Made by a program: the position numbers and the translations under genes
The notes under the pieces: generated by a model
The model's input: only the letters and a program-made list of their open reading frames with translations
Database searches by the model: none
Told to the model about the DNA's origin: nothing
Virus record (IMG/VR): IMGVR_UViG_3300035688_000172
Coordinates: 1-30,724 of that record
Length of the DNA stretch: 30,724 nt
From: a virus
Strand: one strand, 5' to 3'
Shown: positions 24,707 through 30,724 of the stretch, piece by piece
Layout of the letters: each line of letters opens with the position of its first letter
Numbering within the stretch: the stretch's first letter is position 1

Positions 24707-25995
24707 GGTATTGTGAATACTGCTCCAGTAAACGGACCGGCAAACCCGACAACCGCAAGAATGTTACTTCCCCCATCGCTGGCGATGTGAATAGTGCTGG
24801 AGTTAGTACTCCACCACACTGGTGGCGATGAACTTGGGAATATTGCCCAATTTAGTCCATCTGCAGACCAATATATCTTTCCATTGTTTGGGCCGAATAC
24901 AAAAAAGTTTCCCTGATACACCACTAGTCCAGTGCATGTGGCCGCACCTGGAAGCGTCATGCCTACAGTCCACGTAACCCCATCTGGACTAGTCGCAACT
25001 TTTGTCGTTCCTGCATTCCACTGTGTAATACAGAACACCCCATTCGCAAATGCGATGTCGTTCCACACATACCCAGGTTGCGGAACACCACCAGCCGAGA
25101 AAGTAAGGCCATTGTCGCTAGAGACTGCCGCTGCGTCAGCGCCAGCAATGGCTATGATGACTACTTTACCATTCCCATACGCTGCGGCTGTCCACCCATT
25201 AGCATTAGCGGGTGCAACTATCAAGTTCCAAGCTAGGCCATCAGTGCTCCAATAGCCATTGGTCGTGCCTGACCGCATGTAGTAGAACTTACCATTGGCT
25301 GCGACTACCCCTCCTCCAAATCCCGCCCCAATGATTCCTGGCGAAGTCCAAGACTGCCCGTTGTTTATCGATCGCTTATACCCGACGGCTCCTTCCTGTC
25401 CAGTAAGGAAGATTCCATTGGCATAAGCCATCGTGTAGGTAAATGAATTTCCACCTTGCGCTACCGCAGTCCAAGTTCTTCCCCAATCTAGACTACGATG
25501 TAGTTGTGTGGTGGTGTTGAATATTGCAACCCCGGATGGACTAACCGCGATGCTCTTAACGCCTTGGACGTTAACAGTAGAGTTCAGTATAGATAGGGCG
25601 CTCGTCCCCCAAACGATGGTGGTGCTTGGTGTCGTGGGGGGTATGTATGGGAGATTAGAGCTTCTAGAGGGAGTGTTGTCCTCAACAGCAACCTCTTTAT
25701 AGTCTCCAAATCCATTGTTCGCGTATCCGTTGGCGAACACTCCAAAGGAATCAACGATGCCGTCCCGCATGTCGGGATATTTCGTGCCATCGAGTAGCAT
25801 GACCTCAGGGGCATCTACGCCGTAGATGCCAGTCAGGCCCATGTCGGTAGAGTCCTTGTTGTTCCCACCACCGAACTGATAAATTCGGTGGTCTGGGGCA
25901 TGGAACTCACTTCCCCAAGCCTTCATCACTTGATCAAGCCAACTGATGGTCTTGGTAGATACTCTTGAGCCTAGCTCTGGGGGTATGCGGGACAT
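24703..25995 (-). CDS. Asp-box (BNR) beta-propeller protein, 430 aa, putative receptor-binding protein
   Basis: ATG 25995 is used; a TTG at 26031 lies inside a strong hairpin and is unlikely. After an N-terminal segment of about 120 residues that may anchor it, at least six Asp-box-like repeats follow (LDWGRTWT, NNGQSWT, YWSTDGLAWN, SSDNGLTFS, TSPDGVTWT, YWSADGLNW), evenly spaced by about 40-45 residues as in a six-bladed sialidase-type propeller. The catalytic Arg triad of sialidases was not found, so a binding role is more likely. Its place right after TerL is unusual. No Shine-Dalgarno is clear. Confidence 0.7.
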   Translation of the reverse strand: MSRIPPELGSRVSTKTISWLDQVMKAWGSEFHAPDHRIYQFGGGNNKDSTDMGLTGIYGVDAPEVMLLDGTKYPDMRDGIVDSFGVFANGYANNGFGDYKEVAVEDNTPSRSSNLPYIPPTTPSTTIVWGTSALSILNSTVNVQGVKSIAVSPSGVAIFNTTTQLHRSLDWGRTWTAVAQGGNSFTYTMAYANGIFLTGQEGAVGYKRSINNGQSWTSPGIIGAGFGGGVVAANGKFYYMRSGTTNGYWSTDGLAWNLIVAPANANGWTAAAYGNGKVVIIAIAGADAAAVSSDNGLTFSAGGVPQPGYVWNDIAFANGVFCITQWNAGTTKVATSPDGVTWTVGMTLPGAATCTGLVVYQGNFFVFGPNNGKIYWSADGLNWAIFPSSSPPVWWSTNSSTIHIASDGGSNILAVVGFAGPFTGAVFTIP

Positions 25996-26006
25996 GCGCC
26001 GCAGTA

Positions 26007-26037
26007 TAGTGCTTGCGTGCAAGGCACGCAAGCACTA
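26007..26037. other. Fourteen-base-pair hairpin spanning the TerL stop codon
   Basis: Bases 26007-26020 pair perfectly with 26024-26037 around a three-base loop (AAG on the plus strand). The TerL stop (26035-26037) lies in the stem. No T-run follows on the minus strand. It may reduce read-through from TerL into the propeller gene or stabilise the message upstream. Confidence 0.8.
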
Positions 26038-27633
26038 AGTATACTCAGGCTCTAAATAACTCGGCTCGCGGAAGTTCGGCGCGTGGGGCTCCATATCATA
26101 GATGCGACTGGTCGCATCTATGACGTCCTTCTTCCCACCGAATGGGAAGAAGTGAGTCTGTAGCTTCAACTCTTTAGTCAGGTCGTAGATGTTGCCTGAC
26201 TCATCTTTTCGTCGGATGGGCTGAGCCACTCGCCACGAGTATCCAGTATTCGTGAACTTCCGTTGAACGGCTGTAAGCCGTTCGGCGACTGTTTCGTACG
26301 GGAGATAGAACTTATGCGTTCGGAGGTCTGGACCAAGCCGTTGAACGCGGTCGGACTTGCTGCCCTCAGAGTCTCGCGGCCACATCAACTCATCAATTAC
26401 AAAGTATCCTCCTCCTTGGGGGGTAGCCATCTGCTCTTGAAAGTAGTCCAGATCTGCTTGGGCACCGAAGGCCTCGTAGCCCACTTTGATATTACGGCAT
26501 CCGGGATCTCTCTTCCATTTGTGATACATCTGAGCCGTGCGCGTCCATCGCTCCCTAAGATCCATTCGATGGTTAAATCCGTCGATGAGGTACTTGTTTG
26601 AGGCATAATCTATCCCCAGAACTACGATTGCTGTCTTGTCGCTGCCCTTCTTCTTAGATCTAGCTGGATCTACCATGATGTAGATGTTGAGTGCCTCGGG
26701 GCGCACCTCGTAGACTCTGTAGTCCTCGACGTTGAACATCCGCTGCTGCCCGCTGAGCGGGTTCTGCAGAAGTTGACAGGCTACTGTTGCCTCACCCTGC
26801 GCGATTAGCTTGGCATCCCAGACTTCTTGCGGGAAGAAAATGGGGGTGCCGGTGAACGTACCGTCGTCCGTCGCGGGGTACACACGGGGGATGACTGCTT
26901 TGCGCTCCAGCATAGTCTCGTAGGTGTCGGCGTACGAATATCGCGTGCCGATATGCCACTTTCGGCCACCTGCTTTTCCCAAGTTGTCCGATAGCTCCCA
27001 AGACGTTGTTGTCTTTTGGATCTGCTCTGGTGTCGAGACTGATGCCTCAGTGACGACGTCATCGTACACGAGTAAGTCGAAGTGCTTGGATGTCGGCTGT
27101 CCGTCAACCAAACCGTGAGCCTCAATGGTTCGCTCCTTTGGGTTGGACTTTCGTCTAACTGTGAGGCCGTTGTCGAGTGACCAGCTCGGACTATCCTTAC
27201 CTGGATTGTCGTAGAAGACATCTGGGTAGAGTTTGAGCAAGTCATCATTCTTCTCCAACTCCTGCTGTATCTGGGCTAGGAACGCCTTGGCAATCGGCTT
27301 AGTGTGGCTGAAGATGCCGATGCAAATCTCAGGGTTCTTGATGACCTCTTGGATGATGCCAGCGTAGGTGATGATAGTGGACTTGTAGTGCTCCCGCGCC
27401 CAGAGGTCCAGGTATCCATCAGGCGCAGCCTCGACTTCTCGCGTGCGTGCGTACAGCCAGGGGTGGACAGCATCTAGCCTATGGAGTACGCGGACAAGCA
27501 GGTAATATCGATCGTGCGCGGCTAGCCATGCACGAGCGGCTGGCCCTCCATGCTCCTCTAAGACCCTCCAGAGCTCAGGTATGTCGCTGAACTCAGCGGC
27601 ATGCAGCTTCTGCTCAATTGAGAGTGGGTACAT
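26035..27633 (-). CDS. Terminase large subunit
   Basis: The 532-residue protein starts at ATG 27633 with GAGG about six bases upstream and overlaps TerS by 20 bases. The ATPase has a variant Walker A, AREHYKST at 79-86 (no G-x-G), Walker B FDLLVYDD at 185-192 and coupling motif WHIGTR at 226-231. The nuclease part begins IYIMVDPARSKKKGSDKTAIV with catalytic Asp322, followed by GYEAFGAQ and, near the end, KKDVIDATSRIYD with a further Asp. This is the motor that packages DNA through the portal and cuts the concatemer. The Walker A variant and order resemble T7-like and related podovirus terminases. Confidence 0.88.
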   Translation of the reverse strand: MYPLSIEQKLHAAEFSDIPELWRVLEEHGGPAARAWLAAHDRYYLLVRVLHRLDAVHPWLYARTREVEAAPDGYLDLWAREHYKSTIITYAGIIQEVIKNPEICIGIFSHTKPIAKAFLAQIQQELEKNDDLLKLYPDVFYDNPGKDSPSWSLDNGLTVRRKSNPKERTIEAHGLVDGQPTSKHFDLLVYDDVVTEASVSTPEQIQKTTTSWELSDNLGKAGGRKWHIGTRYSYADTYETMLERKAVIPRVYPATDDGTFTGTPIFFPQEVWDAKLIAQGEATVACQLLQNPLSGQQRMFNVEDYRVYEVRPEALNIYIMVDPARSKKKGSDKTAIVVLGIDYASNKYLIDGFNHRMDLRERWTRTAQMYHKWKRDPGCRNIKVGYEAFGAQADLDYFQEQMATPQGGGYFVIDELMWPRDSEGSKSDRVQRLGPDLRTHKFYLPYETVAERLTAVQRKFTNTGYSWRVAQPIRRKDESGNIYDLTKELKLQTHFFPFGGKKDVIDATSRIYDMEPHAPNFREPSYLEPEYT

Positions 27634-28393
27634 CCACGACCTCGCCCAGAATGGAGGACGTGCCTCCCGAGCTGACGGTGCCCTTCCGCTTCATGACGAG
27701 GTCGAACTTGCCGAGGATAACATCAATCTCAGATGCTCCAACTCGCGTCTCGGGGGCGAGCTCTGGGTCCTCAAGCGCACCTTGAATTCCGAACGCTTGC
27801 CGCTCGAGTTGGAGTTGTACCTTGAGTGCCTCGGACAGCTTCTTGTTGATGTCCACTCGATCTCCGAGGGAGATCGCTCGCCGGTACGCGTCGTTCAGCT
27901 TATCACGCCCCTTGTCGTCCTCAGCACGTAGGACTTCGGCGAGATTCTCGAGCGCGGGGAGATTATCCAGCATCTCCTCAAGCTCCTTGAAGAGACGCAT
28001 GGTGATTAGCCGCGCTCTCTTGATGTCCGTGCGGTGGCTGACTAGCGTCAGCGCCTGCATCTCAGCGTTGACCCGCTCAGCGCGTACCTGCTCAACGGCT
28101 AGCCGTTGAGATGCCTCTTGCTCGAGACTAGCCTTAATCTCAATCTCTTTCTTCGCCAGTACCTCGCGGTCTCGCACCCAATGCTCATTCGATGCGTGTG
28201 CGAACACTGACGTCGTGCCTACGCCAATCTCCTTGGCGATCAGGGCTACTGACTTAATGCCTGCCTCGTACTGCGCTCGGGCGTATACCCAGTCCTGCTG
28301 TCGCCCAGGGATTAGAGCAATCTTCGATGATGGGTAGGACTTAGGATCTCGCTTGGCTTGATAAGCTCCACGAGACCCATCCTTGGGGCGCAT
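27614..28393 (-). CDS. Terminase small subunit, putative
   Basis: I use ATG 28393 (MRPKDGSRGA), which follows the upstream stop by a few bases; ATG 28426 is possible but lacks a ribosome site. Residues 34-78 look like a helix-turn-helix (DWVYARAQYEAGIKSVALIAKEIGVG, then VFAHASNEHWVRDRE), followed by a long charged coiled-coil (KEIEIKASLEQEASQRLAVEQVRAER is broken into helices). The C-terminus (GEVVDVP) may contact TerL. The position just before TerL, with a 20-base overlap, supports a DNA-recognising small terminase. At 259 residues it is longer than many. Confidence 0.75.
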   Translation of the reverse strand: MRPKDGSRGAYQAKRDPKSYPSSKIALIPGRQQDWVYARAQYEAGIKSVALIAKEIGVGTTSVFAHASNEHWVRDREVLAKKEIEIKASLEQEASQRLAVEQVRAERVNAEMQALTLVSHRTDIKRARLITMRLFKELEEMLDNLPALENLAEVLRAEDDKGRDKLNDAYRRAISLGDRVDINKKLSEALKVQLQLERQAFGIQGALEDPELAPETRVGASEIDVILGKFDLVMKRKGTVSSGGTSSILGEVVDVPTLN

Positions 28394-28397
28394 GTCC

Positions 28398-28598
28398 TCA
28401 GCCACCTCTGAGCTCCTTCGCCGCATCGTCGCGGCCTAGGTCGTAGACTGCCCACAGAGCAGCTAGGTGGCTGTCCCTATACTGCATCTCGTAGAGCCTG
28501 AGTAGCTCAGTCTCCGTGGGAGCCCCTACGGGGCGTGAGAGTGAGACTTCCCCGACCGGGGAGGTCTCACTCATCTCCGGAGTATCCGTCATATCCAT
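28398..28598 (-). CDS. Hypothetical protein, 66 aa
   Basis: ATG 28598 is chosen within an otherwise longer frame; ATG 28592 and 28574 are alternatives. The C-terminal part looks like a folded helix (ELLRLYEMQYRDSHLAALWAVYDLGRDDAAKEL). The N-terminal codons coincide with a long inverted repeat (28539-28572). It overlaps the preceding 78-residue gene by 32 bases. Possibly a packaging accessory; no family is recognised. Confidence 0.5.
   Translation of the reverse strand: MDMTDTPEMSETSPVGEVSLSRPVGAPTETELLRLYEMQYRDSHLAALWAVYDLGRDDAAKELRGG
28539..28572. repeat. Inverted repeat with 15-bp arms
   Basis: Bases 28539-28553 pair with 28558-28572 around a four-base loop (GACC), with one mismatch (28548 and 28563, a G-U wobble in plus-strand RNA). 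It lies within the start of the 66-residue gene, so an RNA hairpin could affect its translation. Confidence 0.75.
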
Positions 28599-28803
28599 CG
28601 TAGTTCGTCCGAGGGCCGTACCCCTCGGTGCTCCTGTGGGGGCCTGCTTGAATACCCGCGTAGAACGCAAGCCTATCACGCATGTCTCGGTTCGGATTCT
28701 GGTGGATCGTCTTGTCCAGCTCAAAGGAGCCGGTGAGGTTGGGCGTGCGCCTGAACTCTTTCGGGGCGCACATGTGAGTGGGACAGCCGGGGGGATGCTT
28801 CAT
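28567..28803 (-). CDS. Hypothetical protein, 78 aa, first gene of the leftward block
   Basis: ATG 28803 has AAGGAG six bases upstream, one of the best ribosome sites in the window. The protein is small and hydrophilic (HPPGCPTHMCAPKEFRRTPNL, DKTIHQNPNRDMRDRLAFYAG) and ends in a Tyr/Gly/Asp-rich tail (NYDGYDGYSGDE). Two cysteines and two histidines near the start (H3, C7, H10, C12) could bind a metal. No family is recognised. It is the promoter-proximal gene of the late block. Confidence 0.65.
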   Translation of the reverse strand: MKHPPGCPTHMCAPKEFRRTPNLTGSFELDKTIHQNPNRDMRDRLAFYAGIQAGPHRSTEGYGPRTNYDGYDGYSGDE

Positions 28804-28816
28804 ATCATTCTCCTTG

Positions 28817-28828
28817 GTGAGCGCTCAC
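28817..28828. promoter_or_regulatory. Twelve-base palindrome, operator candidate
   Basis: GTGAGCGCTCAC is a perfect palindrome between the predicted transcription start and the ribosome site of the first leftward gene. A near-palindrome of the same half-site (CGCTC, GAGCG) adjoins it. The position fits a repressor site, or a stem in the leader RNA. Confidence 0.5.
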
Positions 28829-28844
28829 GTGCGAGCGTCCACCA

Positions 28845-28873
28845 AGCATACCACGCGCACGCACTGAAGACAA
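28845..28873 (-). promoter_or_regulatory. Candidate sigma70-like promoter for the leftward block
   Basis: On the minus strand a -35-like TTGTCT (28873-28868) and an extended -10-like TG-G-TATGCT (hexamer 28850-28845) are 17 bases apart, each matching four of six consensus positions. The start of transcription would be near 28838, about 35 bases before the first gene. Phage-specific promoters elsewhere cannot be excluded. Confidence 0.45.
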
Positions 28874-28882
28874 GCAGCCCGA

Positions 28883-28957
28883 CTGTAAAAATTTTTCGAC
28901 GAAATTTGGATGGCGGAACTCCTAGTTCTCTCTGTAAAATTTTTCATCGAAAAATTC
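28883..28957. repeat. Two AT-rich direct repeats, each a small inverted repeat
   Basis: CTGTAAAA(A)TTTTTC followed by GACGAAA or ATCGAAA occurs at 28883-28907 and 28932-28957, starts 49 bases apart. Each can fold on itself (AATTTTTC with GAAAAATT in the second copy). They lie just upstream of the leftward promoter candidate, so they may be activator or phage RNA polymerase sites. Confidence 0.6.
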
Positions 28958-29118
28958 TCAGGACTAAGTTACGAGAGTGCAGACAGACCCCTCCGCTAGC
29001 CCCCGCAGTGCCAGGATTTGGGAACCGATTGTTACATCCGCTTACATATGGGACCCGTTGTTTTCTAGCCACTGTTGCGTTCACGCTACGTGGTGCCGAT
29101 GCTACGTTGCTCCTACGC

Positions 29119-29136
29119 CACAGGGTTAACCCTGTG
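29119..29136. promoter_or_regulatory. Perfect 18-base palindrome containing GGGTTAACCC
   Basis: CACAGGGTTAACCCTGTG is fully self-complementary and holds the same core as the arms of the terminator at 29783. It lies midway between the two divergent genes and is a good operator candidate. Confidence 0.55.
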
Positions 29137-29190
29137 TACCGTAAATGGTAATGTAAGGGCGTGCTAACATTACACTTTGTGGCACTACCT

Positions 29191-29218
29191 AGGGTTAGCC
29201 CTTAAGGGTTAGCCCTTG
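29191..29218 (+). repeat. Tandem 14-base repeat upstream of the rightward gene
   Basis: AGGGTTAGCCCTTA is followed directly by AGGGTTAGCCCTTG, with a TTGACA at 29216-29221 overlapping the second copy. No convincing -10 lies at the right distance, so a promoter is not claimed. A further copy (GGGTTAGCC, 29291-29299) overlaps the ribosome site of the gene. Confidence 0.7.
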
Positions 29219-29301
29219 ACAGGTAGGCTATAGGGGCTGGCACGCAGCTTGCTTGTATATGCTTGCCGCAATGTTGCGGTGCTACTTAGGGGGTTAGCCA
29301 A

Positions 29302-29763
29302 ATGGCAAACCACACAAAACCCACAAAGCCCGCAGCGCCCGCTGCAAAGCCCGCAGCGCCCGCTGCTAACCCCGCTGCCAGTGCGTTTACCGCGCTGGTT
29401 GCCGCAACGGTAGCGGCGCCTGTTACCGTGCAGGTACCCGCTGCTACCGTGCAGGTACCGGCCACCTTTGCTGGCGTACCCTATGCCCAGTTGCCCAAAA
29501 GCAACCAAGCACTGGCTACCGCAAAGGCCCCGGGCAAGCTGCCGGTACTGCCCCCTGCGCTTACCATAGTTGGCGCTAAGCCGTACCGAGTTGGCAAAGC
29601 GCACACTGCACAATGGTTTGCGGCATTGTGCGCTGCGGGGTGCGGCAACCCACAAGGCGCCACACAGGCGCAAATTGCAGCACTGGTGCCCGGTACCGTG
29701 CCAGCGCAATTTGTCACCTATGCGCTGCGCAACAAATGGCTGGTGCCAGCCGCTACAGCCTAA
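29302..29763 (+). CDS. Rightward Ala/Pro-rich hypothetical protein, 153 aa
   Basis: This is the only convincing gene on the plus strand. ATG 29302 has a purine-rich AGGGGG about eight bases upstream. Residues 1-60 are Lys/Pro/Ala-rich and repetitive (KPAAPAAKPAAPAANPAA; TVQVPAATVQVPA), with 21-base tandem DNA repeats at 29326-29367. The C-terminal part from about 95 (YRVGKAHTAQWFAALCAAGCG, QAQIAALVPGTVPAQFVTYALRNKWLV) is helical and could be a winged-helix-like DNA-binding domain, which is a weak guess. G+C is high (41 of 60 at 29341-29400). GGGTTARCC motifs flank it on both sides and an intrinsic terminator follows. It is probably an early gene or regulator divergent from the late block. Confidence 0.65.
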   Translation: MANHTKPTKPAAPAAKPAAPAANPAASAFTALVAATVAAPVTVQVPAATVQVPATFAGVPYAQLPKSNQALATAKAPGKLPVLPPALTIVGAKPYRVGKAHTAQWFAALCAAGCGNPQGATQAQIAALVPGTVPAQFVTYALRNKWLVPAATA

Positions 29764-29782
29764 CCCTTAGGGGTTAGTGCTT

Positions 29783-29818
29783 AGGGGTTAACCCGCAAGG
29801 GTTAACCCCTATTATTTT
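29783..29818 (+). terminator. Intrinsic terminator of the rightward gene
   Basis: A perfect 12-base stem (AGGGGTTAACCC with GGGTTAACCCCT) closes a GCAA tetraloop and is followed by ATTATTTT. It starts 20 bases after the stop of the 153-residue gene. The arms contain the GGGTTAACCC core also found upstream of the gene. Confidence 0.8.
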
Positions 29819-29876
29819 GCCCCCTACGTTAGTAAGCACCCACACCGGGAATGAGCCGAGGAGACCAAGACCAGAT

Positions 29877-30034
29877 GATCCAGGATCCAGGACTTTGAGC
29901 TCTTACTGATAATCTTTCTACTCGCGTGCGAGCGTCTGCGATCCTGGATCAGAGACTATTGAGTCTTGGATCTAGGATCAGGGAGCTCAAGCCCGATGCT
30001 CGGACTCGAAGCCTAGAGCGAAGGATCCTAGATC
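29877..30034. repeat. Four GATC-N3-GATC doublets
   Basis: GATCCAGGATC (29877), GATCCTGGATC (29940), GATCTAGGATC (29969) and GATCCTAGATC (30024) share a GATC pair exactly seven bases apart. Each is followed by a loosely similar 15-base stretch, so they look like degenerate repeats of about 25 bases. Dam-methylated GATC clusters mark some bacterial and plasmid origins. Confidence 0.65.
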
Positions 30035-30288
30035 TAAGATTCGTAGTCCTTAGTGAGAACTCTGTAACTCGCGTGAGGGTCAAAAGATTGGGTGCCCAGG
30101 GCAAGGATCGCAGCGACTGTTTTTAGCCCCACACTCAAGGAGCCCATCACTGAACTAGAAGACCTGAACTCAGACCTCAGACTAATCACTAATGATATCA
30201 CACAACTAATGGTAAACCCTAATTCAGCACGCTAATGAGTGTTGAATGTGCTACTGTGCTACAGTGCGTGCTACAGTAAAAAACGACC

Positions 30289-30558
30289 ACTGTAGCACAC
30301 TCAACCTGTTGTTTTTAAAGGCTTTTTTGTTCAATGTGCTACTGTGCTACAGTAAACCCCCCAAACCATCCAATATATAACGCGACACGTTAGGGACAGT
30401 ATATCAGAGTGGGGTAGATATAGCCGATAGGCATATAGGGGTGCTGAATATCAGCACCCCTCACCCACACCCACGTATATAATTTGAGCTACACTACTTT
30501 TACTGTAGCACATTTGCCAAAAAACCCTTTAAAAACAACAACTTGAGTGTGCTACAGT
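30289..30558. repeat. Large imperfect inverted repeat, arms of about 57-65 bases
   Basis: The reverse complement of 30289-30353 aligns with 30502-30558 over its whole length apart from one eight-base gap and a few mismatches. Both arms begin and end with an iteron unit and contain CTTTAAAAACAAC or its complement. The arms enclose about 148 bases of AT-rich sequence. Confidence 0.8.
30437..30461. other. Central hairpin with 11-bp stem
   Basis: AGGGGTGCTGA and TCAGCACCCCT pair perfectly around a three-base ATA loop, within the spacer of the large inverted repeat. No T-run follows on either side, so it is more likely a DNA structural or protein-binding element than a terminator. Confidence 0.75.
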
Positions 30559-30640
30559 AGACCATTTTTACTGTAGCACGGGACTGTAGCACACAGCACC
30601 CACTGTAGCACATTCAGCACTCTAGAGCGATGAATGTGTC

Positions 30641-30724
30641 CTAGAAGAACTTCTTAAGGTGGACTAGACACTGCTGAGTCTGCCCCCATCTCTTGTCCGC
30701 CCTGTTGCGGATCACCCAGTATCT
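30641..30724 (-). CDS. C-terminal end of a leftward gene, partial
   Basis: From the right edge a minus-strand frame of 27 codons ends at TAG 30643-30641. The peptide (RYWVIRNRADKRWGQTQQCL, then VHLKKFF) has the charge and aromatic mix of a real protein end. It stops just before the iteron region. The length is too short to name a function. Confidence 0.4.
   Translation of the reverse strand, partial: RYWVIRNRADKRWGQTQQCLVHLKKFF

Larger units (their letters stand above)
28829..29301. other. Divergent intergenic region without a supported gene
   Basis: About 470 bases lie between the leftward block and the rightward 153-residue gene. They contain the promoter candidate, two AT-rich repeats (28883-28907, 28932-28957), an 18-base palindrome (29119-29136), a seven-base hairpin stem around 29147-29172 and tandem GGGTTAGCC motifs (29191-29218). 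A long plus-strand frame ending at 29151 has no ribosome site and is not called. Confidence 0.6.
30256..30611. repeat. Nine iteron-like copies of GTGCTACAGT in both orientations
   Basis: Forward copies start at 30256, 30268, 30344 and 30549. Reverse copies (ACTGTAGCAC) start at 30289, 30502, 30570, 30583 and 30602. Two facing pairs (30268-30298 and 30549-30579) can form hairpins with 10- and 11-base stems. A 24-base direct repeat with one mismatch, ending in the unit, occurs at 30242-30265 and 30330-30353. Such clustered units are typical of iterons bound by a replication initiator or of a partition site. Confidence 0.8.
29819..30640. other. Convergent intergenic region, candidate replication or partition locus
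   Basis: About 820 bases lie between the end of the rightward gene and the end of the leftward gene at the right edge. The left part has four GATC-N3-GATC doublets, a GTG-started 66-codon frame (29926-30126) and a 47-codon frame (30092-30235); both are too poorly supported to call. The right part has nine copies of GTGCTACAGT or its complement, a long inverted repeat and a central hairpin. Because both flanking genes point into it, it is not a promoter region for either, which favours an origin, partition or other structural site. Confidence 0.55.

Noticed and set aside
28516-29151. Long plus-strand open frame of 211 codons
   Set aside because: It has no ribosome site, overlaps two minus-strand genes with good support, and the first part is explained by the inverted repeat at 28539-28572. 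The second half covers the regulatory region and its peptide shows no domain pattern.
29216-29244. Possible rightward promoter with TTGACA at 29216
   Set aside because: The -35 match is perfect, but no acceptable -10 hexamer lies 15-19 bases downstream.
29926-30126. Plus-strand GTG-started frame of 66 codons with Leu/Arg repeats
   Set aside because: No ribosome site is seen and the repeated peptide follows from the GATC doublets. A real small gene cannot be excluded, but support is too weak.
30092-30235. Plus-strand GTG-started frame of 47 codons ending NPNSAR
   Set aside because: The C-terminal part looks protein-like (ITELEDLNSDLRLITNDITQ), yet the start has no well-placed ribosome site and the frame is short.
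30289-30558. Protelomerase-type telomere site
   Set aside because: Known sites of that kind are continuous palindromes of about 50-60 bases; here the arms are 148 bases apart, so the analogy is weak.

Overview
The window is the late (virion morphogenesis) half of a tailed-phage genome, most likely a podovirus infecting a proteobacterium. A terminase, a portal, an acidic scaffold-like protein and an N4-gp56-type major capsid protein are followed by P22-like tail-adaptor proteins (gp4-like and gp10-like) and very long DNA-ejection-type proteins. No tape-measure, sheath or tube gene is visible, which fits a short tail. Ribosome sites are of the AGGAG type and most starts are coupled to the preceding stop (ATGA, TAATG). 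The host is an inference. I see no tRNA, CRISPR array, integrase or insertion sequence.

Layout. From 28803 down to 1 almost everything is one leftward (minus-strand) block. In transcription order it holds two small genes, TerS and TerL; a receptor-binding-like group (Asp-box propeller, fibre-like protein, LamG-like protein); small proteins and a HAD hydrolase; portal, scaffold, capsid, decoration-like protein and a pair of related small proteins; a beta-rich repeat protein with two beta-rich followers; an accessory cassette (exported fibronectin-like protein, two unknowns, a TylF-like methyltransferase, and a methyltransferase-glycosyltransferase fusion); gp4-like and gp10-like adaptors; a minor protein and a cupin; a protein with an S74-like C-terminus; two ejection-type proteins; a PurD-like ATP-grasp enzyme; and an LPD-type metallopeptidase that runs off the left edge.

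The right 1.9 kb is different. A plausible sigma70-like promoter with a palindromic operator candidate (28817-28873) could drive the leftward block. One rightward, high-GC gene (29302-29763) lies divergent to it. It is flanked on both sides by copies of a GGGTTARCC motif and ends in a strong terminator. Beyond that, an 820-base stretch toward which both flanking genes point holds GATC-N3-GATC doublets, nine copies of a ten-base iteron-like repeat, a large inverted repeat and a central hairpin. It looks more like a replication or partition locus than a promoter. The last 84 bases hold the C-terminus of another leftward gene.

The points most worth a second look are the iteron and inverted-repeat locus, the high-GC gene with its flanking motif, the glycan/methylation cassette inside the virion operon, the PurD-like enzyme with altered active-site residues among ejection genes, and the adhesin-like genes placed between TerL and portal.
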